Shown: positions 1 to 7,625 of the stretch, one piece after another
How the letters are laid out: each line of letters opens with the position of its first letter
Position numbering within the stretch: the stretch's first letter is position 1
Source: Terriglobales bacterium
GTDB taxonomy: Bacteria; Acidobacteriota; Terriglobia; Terriglobales; Acidobacteriaceae
DNA: 37,381 nucleotides
Assembly: GCA_015655585.1 (NCBI GenBank)
Contig: JAATEV010000070.1
Location: 1-37,381, forward strand
Direction of reading: 5' to 3'
The notes under the pieces: model-generated
Databases searched by the model: none
What the model was told of the DNA's origin: nothing
Seen by the model: the letters and a program-made list of their open reading frames with translations, nothing else
Program-made: the position numbers and the translations under genes

Positions 1-1028
1 CCGCGCGCAAGAAGAGTCTGATTCCCGACTCGGCGCATGGGAAGAACCCGGCGACCGCGGCGGTGTGCGGATACCAGGTAGCGAACCTGAAGTCGAACGC
101 GCAGGGCATGGTGGATATTGCCGAGTTGGAGCGCATGGTGGACGAAGATACCGCCGCGCTGATGCTGACGAATCCTTCGACCATCGGCGTCTTCGAGAGC
201 GAGATCCATAAGATCGCCGACATCCTGCACGCCAAGGGCGCGCTGCTGTACATGGACGGCGCGAACATGAATGCTCTGGTGGGCAAGACGCGACCGGGCG
301 ACTTCGGCGTGGACGTGATGCACCTGAACCTGCACAAGACCTTCTCGACCCCGCACGGCGGCGGCGGCCCGGGCTCTGGCCCCGTTGCCTGCAAGAAGAT
401 TCTGGAGCCGTTCCTGCCTACCCCGGTCGTCGTCACGAAGCCCGATGGAACACTGGGGCTCGACTACAACCGTCCGCAGACAATTGGCCGCGTGCGGATG
501 TTCTACGGCAACTTCGGCATGTTCGTACGCGCGCTCGCGTATATCCTCGCGAACGGCCCCGACGGCCTGCGCCAGACCACCGAGGACGCAGTGCTCAACG
601 CGAACTACATCCGCGCCAAACTCGACGGCGTCTTCGAGCTTCCCTACAAGGCTCCCTCGCTGCACGAGGTCGTCTTCTCCGACAAGCGCCAATCGAAGAA
701 CGGCGTGAAGACCGGCGACATGGGCAAGCGGCTCATCGACTACGGCTTCCACGCCTACACGGTCAGCTTCCCGCTGGTGGTTCCGGGCGCAATGATGATC
801 GAGCCGACCGAGAGTGAGAGCCGCGAGGAGCTTGACCTGCTGATCGACGCGCTGAAGCAGATCGCACGCGAGGCCGAGGAGAACCCGGAGCTGGTGCAGA
901 CCGCTCCGCACACCACGCGCGTGCAGCGGCTGGACGAGACCGCGGCAGCACGTAAGCCCGTGCTTTGCTGGAAAGCCCCTGCGGGCACGACTCCGTTGGT
1001 GCCTGACACCGCCGCGAAGGAGTGGTAG
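1..1028 (+). CDS. gcvPB: Glycine dehydrogenase (decarboxylating) subunit 2, 5'-truncated by window edge
   Basis: This is the C-terminal part of the second subunit of the two-subunit glycine cleavage P-protein, the PLP enzyme that decarboxylates glycine and passes the aminomethyl group to lipoyl-GcvH. The frame is open from base 3, and the first residues read [14 protein letters not shown], a conserved P-protein motif, so the gene starts before the window. The PLP-binding lysine is the K of [14 protein letters not shown] (codon 336-338), followed by the glycine-rich loop. The stop at 1026-1028 overlaps the candidate start of the next gene. The gcvPA, gcvH and gcvT partners are expected upstream but cannot be seen. 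Family assignment is very secure; only the length is unknown. Confidence 0.95.
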   Translation, partial: ARKKSLIPDSAHGKNPATAAVCGYQVANLKSNAQGMVDIAELERMVDEDTAALMLTNPSTIGVFESEIHKIADILHAKGALLYMDGANMNALVGKTRPGDFGVDVMHLNLHKTFSTPHGGGGPGSGPVACKKILEPFLPTPVVVTKPDGTLGLDYNRPQTIGRVRMFYGNFGMFVRALAYILANGPDGLRQTTEDAVLNANYIRAKLDGVFELPYKAPSLHEVVFSDKRQSKNGVKTGDMGKRLIDYGFHAYTVSFPLVVPGAMMIEPTESESREELDLLIDALKQIAREAEENPELVQTAPHTTRVQRLDETAAARKPVLCWKAPAGTTPLVPDTAAKEW

Positions 1029-1297
1029 CCGTGTCGATCTTCTATGACCGGCAGGACGATCTCGAAAAGTATGAGTTCATGATGGGCGAGGCTCGCGGGC
1101 GTCTGGCGGTAACGCTGGATGCCCTGACCGACGCGCTGATCCTCGTAGGTCAGCACGGCGTGTACTGCACGAGCGCACGGAACCCGCAGGTCCCGGCGCT
1201 CGATCTTCAGGCAGTGACGGCGAACATCACCGGAGCGAAAGAACTGGTGAGTTCGGTGATGGAACGACTTCGCCTGGACAAAGAAGCAGCAGAGTAA
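1022..1297 (+). CDS. Small conserved-looking protein of unknown function downstream of gcvPB
   Basis: A 91-residue soluble protein that I do not recognise. It starts with GTG at 1022, overlapping the gcvPB stop, or with GTG at 1031, which leaves no overlap. The tight junction suggests cotranscription and translational coupling with the glycine cleavage gene. There is no signal peptide or membrane helix. The sequence is mostly predicted helix ([21 protein letters not shown] in the middle and a charged C-terminus), with a single cysteine in YCTSARNP. Its stop at 1295-1297 directly abuts the stop of the convergent DUF2911 gene. A role linked to glycine cleavage is only a guess from position. Confidence 0.7.
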   Translation: MVAVSIFYDRQDDLEKYEFMMGEARGRLAVTLDALTDALILVGQHGVYCTSARNPQVPALDLQAVTANITGAKELVSSVMERLRLDKEAAE

Positions 1298-1849
1298 TTA
1301 CTGCGCCTGCACGCTGACGTACTCGTCGGTCGTACCCCACTTCACATGCAGCTCGGTGCTGGCGCCCTTGGTGTTCTCAAAGGAGATCGACATATTCTCC
1401 TGCGAGCTGGCTACGGGCTTGCCGGTCATCGGCGTGCGGCCGAGATCCTGATTCTGGTTGTAGACCGTGCCCCACTGGCCGGTCTGCTTATTGACGATCA
1501 GCAGCCACTGGCTCGCGTTGGGCAGCGTGTAGATGGTGTAGGTACCGGCGGGCACGGTGAGCGTGCCAATCTTGAGGTTGGCCGCGGTGATGAGCGTGGT
1601 GGCGGGGTTGGCTCCGGTGCGCCAGACCTCTCCATAGGGAACGATGTCGGCACCAATGGTGCGGCCCTTCAGGCGGGGGGAGTTGTACTTGATGGTGATC
1701 GCCTTGCCGTCCAGGCTGACCTCGGCGGTGGCGGCTGGGCTGGCCAGCGGCGCGTTGGACTTCGCGCCCATCTGGGCACTCATCTGTGCGGAACCTGCGG
1801 TGGTAAGGAGGACACAACAGGCAGCGGTGGCGAGGGAGCGGAGAAGCAT
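1298..1849 (-). CDS. DUF2911 family secreted protein
   Basis: A 183-residue exported protein of the DUF2911 family, whose function is unknown. The start is placed at ATG 1849, because the following residues MLLRSLATAACCVLLTTAGSA form a clear signal peptide ending before a Gln/Met-rich linker; the open frame extends further to 1948 but that part does not look like protein. Family features are the motif PYGEVWRTGANPATT, followed by LKIGTLTVPAGTYTIYTLP, a beta-rich pattern typical of these proteins, which are common in Acidobacteria and Bacteroidetes. It converges on the small gene downstream of gcvPB with no spacer, so the two transcripts must overlap. Confidence 0.9.
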   Translation of the reverse strand: MLLRSLATAACCVLLTTAGSAQMSAQMGAKSNAPLASPAATAEVSLDGKAITIKYNSPRLKGRTIGADIVPYGEVWRTGANPATTLITAANLKIGTLTVPAGTYTIYTLPNASQWLLIVNKQTGQWGTVYNQNQDLGRTPMTGKPVASSQENMSISFENTKGASTELHVKWGTTDEYVSVQAQ

Positions 1850-1955
1850 CGTGAATCTCACTTTCTTGCGGCTTTGTTTCGTTGAAGTTAAGTGGCACGC
1901 GGAGCCACAGACAAGCCCGCGAGCCGCAATTCGATGCTGGACTCGCACGGCACTG

Positions 1956-1984
1956 CTGTCAACCCGGCCTTCTCGTGCTAGGCT
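1956..1984 (+). promoter_or_regulatory. Candidate promoter for tRNA-Arg
   Basis: CTGTCA at 1956-1961 resembles a -35 box and TAGGCT at 1979-1984 a weak -10 box, 17 bases apart. Transcription would begin a few bases before the mature tRNA 5' end at 1996. Only about half the positions match the sigma-70 consensus, so the call is tentative. Confidence 0.3.
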
Positions 1985-1995
1985 TAAGTAAGTAC

Positions 1996-2072
1996 GCGCC
2001 CGTAGCTCAGTTGGATAGAGCGGCAGCCTCCGAAGCTGTAGGTCAGAAGTTCGAATCTTCTCGGGCGCACCA
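1996..2072 (+). tRNA. tRNA-Arg (anticodon CCG)
   Basis: A full cloverleaf can be drawn. The acceptor stem GCGCCCG (1996-2002) pairs with CGGGCGC (2062-2068). The D stem is GCTC/GAGC and the anticodon stem GCAGC/GCTGT has a loop CTCCGAA. The T arm AGAAG-TTCGAAT-CTTCT contains the invariant TTC. The discriminator A is followed by an encoded CCA (2070-2072). The anticodon CCG at 2030-2032 reads the arginine codon CGG, a frequent codon in a GC-rich genome. No other tRNA gene is adjacent. Confidence 0.97.
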
Positions 2073-2101
2073 TCCCCCCTTATCCCCTTCGCAACAAATA
2101 G

Positions 2102-2512
2102 CTAGTGGAGCTGGCTCGGAATCACCGCGTACTGGATCAGCAGTTCGAACGGCACGATCTTCAGGGTGTTCTCGTGCGTGGCTTCCAGCACCACCGGGCA
2201 GGCCGCGCCCGCCTCCTGCACCTGTAGCCAGCGCGCCGCGCAGACACACCAGCGGTCGCCGGGCTTGAGCCCCGGAAAGCCGTACTGTGGCATCGGCGTC
2301 GAAAGATCGTTCCCCAGGGTCTTTGACATCTCCAGAAAGCGCTCATCGACGACGCAGCAAACCGTGTGGACGCCGAAGTCTTCGGCCCCGGTCTCACAAC
2401 AGCCCGTGCGGTAGAACCCGGTCATGGGGTTGCATCCGCAGATATCCAGCGGTTGGCCGAGCACGTTCTTTCCACGATCTCGAATTGGTTCGACGGAAGG
2501 CATTGGCTCCAT
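2102..2512 (-). CDS. DUF2237 family protein
   Basis: A 136-residue protein of the DUF2237 family, of unknown biochemical role. Recognition rests on NVLGQPLDICGCNPMTGFYR, then GCCETGAEDFGVHTVC, then GNDLSTPMPQYGFPGLKPGD and CVCAARW, in the order found across the family. It is rich in conserved cysteines, which could mean metal binding; that is inference. I place the start at ATG 2512 (alternative ATG 2503), since the residues encoded upstream, up to 2641, overlap the terminator hairpin of the next gene and are not family-like. There is no signal peptide or membrane helix. Confidence 0.88.
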   Translation of the reverse strand: MEPMPSVEPIRDRGKNVLGQPLDICGCNPMTGFYRTGCCETGAEDFGVHTVCCVVDERFLEMSKTLGNDLSTPMPQYGFPGLKPGDRWCVCAARWLQVQEAGAACPVVLEATHENTLKIVPFELLIQYAVIPSQLH

Positions 2513-2571
2513 CTTAGCCTCAAGCTCTCGCCCGTGGGGCGAAGAAGAGAAAAGTAATTGAAGAAAACAAA

Positions 2572-2636
2572 ACGGCGATTGAGAGGATGAAACGGAAAGG
2601 AACTCTTCGCTCCTTCCCTGCCCTCTCAATCGCCGT
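2572..2636 (-). terminator. Intrinsic terminator of the ABC-F gene
   Basis: A perfect 15-base inverted repeat, ACGGCGATTGAGAGG at 2572-2586 against CCTCTCAATCGCCGT at 2622-2636, with further partial pairing inside the loop. On the minus strand it lies 17 bases after the ABC-F stop and is followed by TTTGTTTTC, a U-rich tract. Confidence 0.85.
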
Positions 2637-2653
2637 CGCATTGCAGCCTGAAA

Positions 2654-4294
2654 CTACTTCGCCTGCATGGCCAACTGCTGCTGATACTCCTCGTATGGCC
2701 CCTTGTGGTCGGTGATGCGGAAGTTATCCGGGCCGCCCTCGAAGTGCCAGATGCGCGTGCCCGCCTCTTCGATCAGGTCCTGGTCGTGCGTGACCAGGAA
2801 GACCGTGCCCTCGTACTTCTGGATCGCCTGATTCAGCGCGTTGATGCTCTCCAGATCAAGGTGGTTCGTCGGCTCGTCAAGCACCAACACATTCGGCTTC
2901 TGCAACATGATCTTGCAGAAGAGCAGCCGCGCCGCCTCGCCGCCGGAGAGCGCATCGGTCTTTTTCAGGCCCTCTTCGCCTCGGAAGAGCATCTGCCCGA
3001 GGATGCCGCGAATGTCTTCCTTCGTGGCCTTCGGATCGTACTGATGCAGCCAGTCCGCAGCCGTCATGCCAAGCTGGATTGATCCCTTGTGGTCCTGCGC
3101 GAAGTAGCCGATCTGCACCTCGTGGCCCCACTTCACCGTGCCGGAATCGATCGAGACGTCCTTCTCTTCCACTCCGGGACCGTTGGCCAGCAGAGCCTTC
3201 AGCAGCGTGGTCTTACCCTGCCCGTTGCGGCCCATCAGCACCACTTTATCGCCGCGCTGTATGGCAGCGGAGAAGTTGTTGATGACGTGCTCCACCTTGC
3301 CGTCCTTCTGGGTGTAGGACTTGTTGACGCCCTCGAACTCCAGGACGTTCTTGCCCGAAGGCCGCTCCATTTTAAAGGCGATGAATGGGCGCTGAATGTT
3401 CGAGCGCGCAAGCTCCGTGGTGGCGAGCCGCTCCACTTCCTTCTTGCGCGAATTCACCTGCGAGCTGCGCGTACCGGCGGAGAACCGCGCGATAAAGTCA
3501 TTCAACTGAGCAATCTTCTTCTCGCGCTGCTCGTTCTGGCTCTCGATGCGGGCGCGAACCGAGGTCTTCTGCAGCACCATATCGTCGTAGCCGCCGTTGT
3601 AGGTGATGATCGTCTCGTAGTCGATATCGGCGATGTTGGTGCAGACCGCGTTGAGAAAATGCCGGTCGTGCGAGATCGTGATGACCGTGCCGTTGTAGCG
3701 GACCAGGAAGTCCTGCAGCCAGTGGATCGACTCCAGGTCGAGATAGTTCGTAGGCTCGTCCAGCAGCAGCGCCTGCGGATTGCCGAAGAGCGCCTGCGCC
3801 AGCAGCACGCGGACCTTCTGGCCGCCCTGCAACTCGCTCATCTTGCGCTCGTGGAGCTCGTCGGGGATATCGAGCCCTTGCAGCAGAACGGCGGCGTTGG
3901 CCTCGGCCTCGTAGCCGTCCTCGTCGCCGACGATGCCCTCAAGCTCGCCCAGCCGCGAGCCGTCCTCGTCGGTCATCTCGGCCTTGTTGTAGATCACCTC
4001 ACGCTCTTCGAGCGCGTCCCACAGGCCTTTGTTGCCCATGATAACGGTGTCGATCACGCGATAAGCATCGAACTCATATTGGTTCTGCTTCAGCACGCCG
4101 ATCTTCTTTGGCCGCACCACCGTTCCCTTCTGCGGGTCGATCTCGCCGGTGAGGCACTTCATAAACGTGGATTTACCCGCGCCGTTCGGCCCGGTCAGGC
4201 CATAGCGGCGACCCGTAGTAAAAGTGACTGAAACATCCTCGAAGAGGAGCTTCGAGCCATAGCGCATTGTGACATTCGAGACGGAGATCATCAT
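2654..4294 (-). CDS. ABC-F family ATPase, YbiT type
   Basis: A 546-residue soluble protein with two ABC ATPase domains and no membrane segment, the layout of ABC-F proteins that act on the ribosome. Domain 1 has Walker A GPNGAGKS (35-42), signature LQGGQ (155-159) and Walker B ALLLDEP (175-181). A charged linker of roughly 235-320 follows. Domain 2 has Walker A GRNGQGKT (355-362), signature LSGGE (449-453) and Walker B VLVLDEP (469-475). The N-terminus and the overall spacing resemble E. coli YbiT more than EttA or Uup. Both catalytic glutamates are present (E180, E474). MM at the start leaves 4294 or 4291 as the initiator. It appears monocistronic, with a strong terminator downstream. Specific translational role unknown. 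Confidence 0.93.
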   Translation of the reverse strand: MMISVSNVTMRYGSKLLFEDVSVTFTTGRRYGLTGPNGAGKSTFMKCLTGEIDPQKGTVVRPKKIGVLKQNQYEFDAYRVIDTVIMGNKGLWDALEEREVIYNKAEMTDEDGSRLGELEGIVGDEDGYEAEANAAVLLQGLDIPDELHERKMSELQGGQKVRVLLAQALFGNPQALLLDEPTNYLDLESIHWLQDFLVRYNGTVITISHDRHFLNAVCTNIADIDYETIITYNGGYDDMVLQKTSVRARIESQNEQREKKIAQLNDFIARFSAGTRSSQVNSRKKEVERLATTELARSNIQRPFIAFKMERPSGKNVLEFEGVNKSYTQKDGKVEHVINNFSAAIQRGDKVVLMGRNGQGKTTLLKALLANGPGVEEKDVSIDSGTVKWGHEVQIGYFAQDHKGSIQLGMTAADWLHQYDPKATKEDIRGILGQMLFRGEEGLKKTDALSGGEAARLLFCKIMLQKPNVLVLDEPTNHLDLESINALNQAIQKYEGTVFLVTHDQDLIEEAGTRIWHFEGGPDNFRITDHKGPYEEYQQQLAMQAK

Positions 4295-4435
4295 CTTAAT
4301 TCTCTCATGATTTAATGGCGTCGAAACAGGGTAGCAGCGACCTTGATCGTGTCGAATTCACCCAATAAACCAGCAATTCATGTGTGGTAGGCTGAGCAAA
4401 GTTCTGCACATGCTCGCCATAGGGAGATTTTGATC

Positions 4436-5536
4436 TTGGACCAGGGGAAAGAAAGCATCAGCATACGGAAGGTCCTCTCTGCCGTTGCGATGTTTATTGC
4501 CGGGTTCATCTTGGTGGCCGCCGCCATTCACGTATCACTCGGCAACGGATTGAAACTCCATGCAGATATCCGTAGCGAGAAGCTGCAACTCATGGATCAA
4601 TGGCAGGGCAAAGCCTACACCGCCGCCTTTGGCTCAAGCCATGTCCACAACGGATTCGATCCAAGGACCTTTGATGTAACGATCGCCGGAACCCCGCTTC
4701 AGACCCGGTCGCTGAATCTGGCCATCTCCGGCGGGAGCCAGACCGAGCAACGAGTCGAGGCGCTTAGCTTCCTGAAGAACCTGAACGCGCCGCCCAGAAT
4801 CGGGGCGCCTATTGAGTCACGTGCGTGCATGGTGATCCTGGAATTAAATGCAGGCGCAAACTTCACGAACGAGCACCTTATCCATCCTCGCGCTATCAAT
4901 ATCTACGACCTCGACACTGTTCGCTTTGTCTCCAAACTGGTAACCCCGCAGATGGGTTTACAGCAGAGGATCGGAAGGATCGGTTATTCCTTGCTGGCGA
5001 TGGTGCTGCACTATACCAATGTCGGCATGTTGAGCAGCGACATCTTCGCTCCACCGATCGACCATGAGATGTTTCATGCCGAGACCATAGACGATCGGCG
5101 AGGTCTCTATACCGTATATCTCGGGCCCGACGTCAAACCCAGAGTCGAGGCACATCTCCGGAAGATCGTGGCGGAAGCTCCTCCCAGCTCCCAGGCAACC
5201 CCAGAGGAACTCCTTCCAGGAAATCGCGAATTACTGAATGAGCTGGCCGCGGCAAGTCCGGTCAGGAACCTGTCGTATGTTTATCTTGTAATGCCGATGC
5301 TGACCGATCTGAAGAACTATCCCATGCCTCCAGACGAGATCGCATGGTCAGGCGGTACCGCTCCGATTATTAATATGGCTCGCCCCGATCTCTATCCCGA
5401 GCTTTTCCAGGTGAAGTATTGGGTCGATGATGCCCATCTGAATGAACAGGGAGCACGCCTCTTTACCAGGCTGATGGCCGAGAGACTCAAGCAGTGGTAC
5501 GTCGCTCACGGCTGGCCACAGCGGTGTGGAGGATAG
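4436..5536 (+). CDS. Membrane-anchored SGNH-like protein, partner of the MBOAT acyltransferase
   Basis: About 366 residues. An N-terminal hydrophobic segment (about residues 14-33 counted from TTG 4430) would anchor the protein, leaving the rest outside the cytoplasm. A GSSH motif at about 68-71 matches the nucleophile block of SGNH/DltD/AlgJ-like proteins. Near the C-terminus VDDAHLNEQGARLF (D333, H336) matches the catalytic Asp-His block. Together with the MBOAT gene 3 bases downstream, this suggests the second step of acetyl transfer to an exported polysaccharide or cell-wall glycan. TTG 4436 is preferred as start because AGGGAGA (4421-4427) sits 8 bases before it; TTG 4430 is the alternative. 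Overall similarity to known SGNH proteins is weak, so the enzymatic role is inferred from motifs and context. Confidence 0.75.
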   Translation: MDQGKESISIRKVLSAVAMFIAGFILVAAAIHVSLGNGLKLHADIRSEKLQLMDQWQGKAYTAAFGSSHVHNGFDPRTFDVTIAGTPLQTRSLNLAISGGSQTEQRVEALSFLKNLNAPPRIGAPIESRACMVILELNAGANFTNEHLIHPRAINIYDLDTVRFVSKLVTPQMGLQQRIGRIGYSLLAMVLHYTNVGMLSSDIFAPPIDHEMFHAETIDDRRGLYTVYLGPDVKPRVEAHLRKIVAEAPPSSQATPEELLPGNRELLNELAAASPVRNLSYVYLVMPMLTDLKNYPMPPDEIAWSGGTAPIINMARPDLYPELFQVKYWVDDAHLNEQGARLFTRLMAERLKQWYVAHGWPQRCGG

Positions 5537-5539
5537 ATC

Positions 5540-6949
5540 TTGCTCTTCGTGGAACTGCGCTTCTTCGTCTTCTTCGCTATCGTGCTGGCGGTCTACTGGT
5601 CGCTTCGTACCAACAACGCACGGAAGTGGTTTATCCTCGCGGCGAGCTACTTCTTCTACGGAAGCTGGGACTGGCGATTCGCCTGCATGTTGCTTGTTCT
5701 CTCCGCGGGAGACTGGTTCTTTGCCCTCAAGCTCTCGCAGACCGCCGATCCGAAGATCCGCAGATGGTATGTCTCGGCCAGCCTCTTCATGAACCTTTCC
5801 GTGCTCGCGTTCTTCAAGTACTTCCACTTCTTCGTGGATAGTGCAGTGATGTTCGCGCAGCAACTGCACTTCCAACTCGGCGGGCCGACCATCAAGATCA
5901 TCCTCCCCGTCGGAGTAAGCTTCTTCACCTTCCAGTCCCTGAGCTACACCATTGACGTCTATCGCAAAGAGATCCCTCCCGTCGAGAGCCTCCGCGACTA
6001 CCTGATGTTCTCCTCCTTCTTTCCGCAGCTCGTGGCCGGGCCCATCGTGCGCCCGAAGTACTTTGTCCCCCAGATGGCGGAAAAGCGCATTCTGACGCTC
6101 GATCAGGTCAAGCAAGCCATGTACCTCTTTTTACTGGGATACATCAAGAAGGTCTGCATCGCGGATAACCTCTCCCCCTACGTCGATCAGGTCTTCAACC
6201 ATCCCGGGCCATTCTCCGCTTTCGCCTCCATCACGGCGACGTGGCTTTACACCATTCAGATCTTCTGTGACTTCTCCGGCTACAGCGACATGGCTATCGC
6301 CGTAGCTGCTCTGCTGGGATACAAACTCGTCCTCAACTTCGACGCCCCCTACCTCGCCGACTCAATCCAGGAATTCTGGAAACGCTGGCATATCTCCCTC
6401 TCCACCTGGATCAGGGACTACATCTACATCTCGCTCGGCGGGCGCAACAAGAACAACCGCCTGGTCACCTACCGCAACCTGATGATCACCATGCTCGGTG
6501 GCGGCCTCTGGCACGGCGCAGCATGGACCTTCGTCGCCTGGGGAGGAGCTCATGGCGCCGGACAGGTGATCCGGCAGGAGTTCAATCTGCACGCGCCTCC
6601 TACTCCCCGGCAGGAGTGGTTCCGCAGGGTTGGCGGCTGGTTCCTCACCCTGAACTTCGTCTGTCTCTGCTGGATTCTCTTCCGCTCCAGCAACTTCACC
6701 ATCGCGCTGCTGATGATAAAACGCTACCTGCTGCTCGATCGCGGAGGCAGCGAAACGCTTCCCCTGTGGCTGGCTGCAATCGGTCCTGTTCTGCTGCTAT
6801 GCCAATGGGCGATGCGCCGCATCCATATCGAGGCGCGTATATGCTCTCTGCAACTGACGAGCTTCGCCCTGGCCTACGGAGCCACCTGGGCATTCGCCCT
6901 CAGTATGCTGCCGCTCGGGTACCGTCCCTTCATTTACTTCCAGTTCTAA
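5540..6949 (+). CDS. MBOAT family O-acyltransferase (AlgI/DltB-like)
   Basis: A 469-residue polytopic membrane protein of the MBOAT family, which moves acyl groups across the membrane onto secreted polymers. Clear family blocks are PVGVSFFTFQSLSYTIDVYR, FSGYSDMAIAVAALLGY, EFWKRWHISLSTWIRDYIY and GGGLWHGAAWTFVAWGGAHG. H325 in the WHGAAW block is the expected catalytic histidine. It starts with TTG at 5540, supported by GGAGGA at 5527-5532, only 3 bases after the stop of the SGNH-like gene, so the two form an operon. No alginate, cellulose or D-alanine transfer genes are nearby, so the polymer is unknown. Confidence 0.93.
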   Translation: MLFVELRFFVFFAIVLAVYWSLRTNNARKWFILAASYFFYGSWDWRFACMLLVLSAGDWFFALKLSQTADPKIRRWYVSASLFMNLSVLAFFKYFHFFVDSAVMFAQQLHFQLGGPTIKIILPVGVSFFTFQSLSYTIDVYRKEIPPVESLRDYLMFSSFFPQLVAGPIVRPKYFVPQMAEKRILTLDQVKQAMYLFLLGYIKKVCIADNLSPYVDQVFNHPGPFSAFASITATWLYTIQIFCDFSGYSDMAIAVAALLGYKLVLNFDAPYLADSIQEFWKRWHISLSTWIRDYIYISLGGRNKNNRLVTYRNLMITMLGGGLWHGAAWTFVAWGGAHGAGQVIRQEFNLHAPPTPRQEWFRRVGGWFLTLNFVCLCWILFRSSNFTIALLMIKRYLLLDRGGSETLPLWLAAIGPVLLLCQWAMRRIHIEARICSLQLTSFALAYGATWAFALSMLPLGYRPFIYFQF

Positions 6950-6957
6950 CTGAGAAC

Positions 6958-7473
6958 CTACGACTGCCCGATCAACACCCCAGCCGCAAACACCAGTCCT
7001 CCACCTACGATCACCTGCAAACAGGAGATCGCAAAACTCGTCTTGAAGTACTTGTGCCGAATAAACGAGATCACGATCAACTCCACCCCGACAACGGCAT
7101 ACGCAAGAATCAGCGCACGGTGAATGTTCGCGATCAGAAACGGCAGCGTATGCAGAAAACCGCCGAGGAAGGTCATCAGCCCCGTGACCAGCCCGCGAAA
7201 GACCGGGTTGCCGCGCCCCGTAAGCGTTCCGTCGTCGGAAAGTCCTTCGGAGAACGCCATCGAGATCCCCGCGCCCACCGCGGTCGCCAGCCCGATCAGC
7301 AGCACCGTGTGCGAGTTGTGGGTCGCGAACGCCGTCGCAAAGATCGGCGCGAGCGTCGAGACCGAGCCGTCCATTAGGCCAGCCAGCCCCGGCTGCACAA
7401 TGCGCAGCACAAAGTTCCTGTCATCGGCGGTCAGCGTGTTCCGCTCACCCAGATTCGGCAGATCGTCGGACAT
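6958..7473 (-). CDS. VIT1/CCC1 family integral membrane protein
   Basis: A 171-residue membrane protein related to the VIT1/CCC1 iron or manganese transporters. The block GLMDGSVSTLAPIFATAF followed by GLATAVGAGISMAFSEGLSD corresponds to the conserved DG and SEGL-type signatures in the first helices. About five hydrophobic segments are visible, ending in LQVIVGGGLVFAAGVLIG. ATG 7473 is chosen as the start because AAGGA lies just upstream on the minus strand; the longer frame to 7521 adds a cysteine-containing leader with no support. It converges on the MBOAT gene with 8 bases between the stops. Metal specificity cannot be read from the sequence. Confidence 0.85.
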   Translation of the reverse strand: MSDDLPNLGERNTLTADDRNFVLRIVQPGLAGLMDGSVSTLAPIFATAFATHNSHTVLLIGLATAVGAGISMAFSEGLSDDGTLTGRGNPVFRGLVTGLMTFLGGFLHTLPFLIANIHRALILAYAVVGVELIVISFIRHKYFKTSFAISCLQVIVGGGLVFAAGVLIGQS

Positions 7474-7625
7474 ATGTTCCTTCGCACAACGATTGCCCTG
7501 AATGCATCCAGGGCAATCCATTCAAGATAACCGCATCTGCCAACCGCTCCAAATGCGGAAATGCGCTCCACACCGAGGCCGATGGGCCTGCAATGCGAAG
7601 CGCATCTCCCTTTCGTCAGTCGGCG

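Noticed and set aside
3089..4231. Plus-strand open frame of 380 codons
   Set aside because: Antisense to the ABC-F gene with complete Walker motifs; no protein family pattern.
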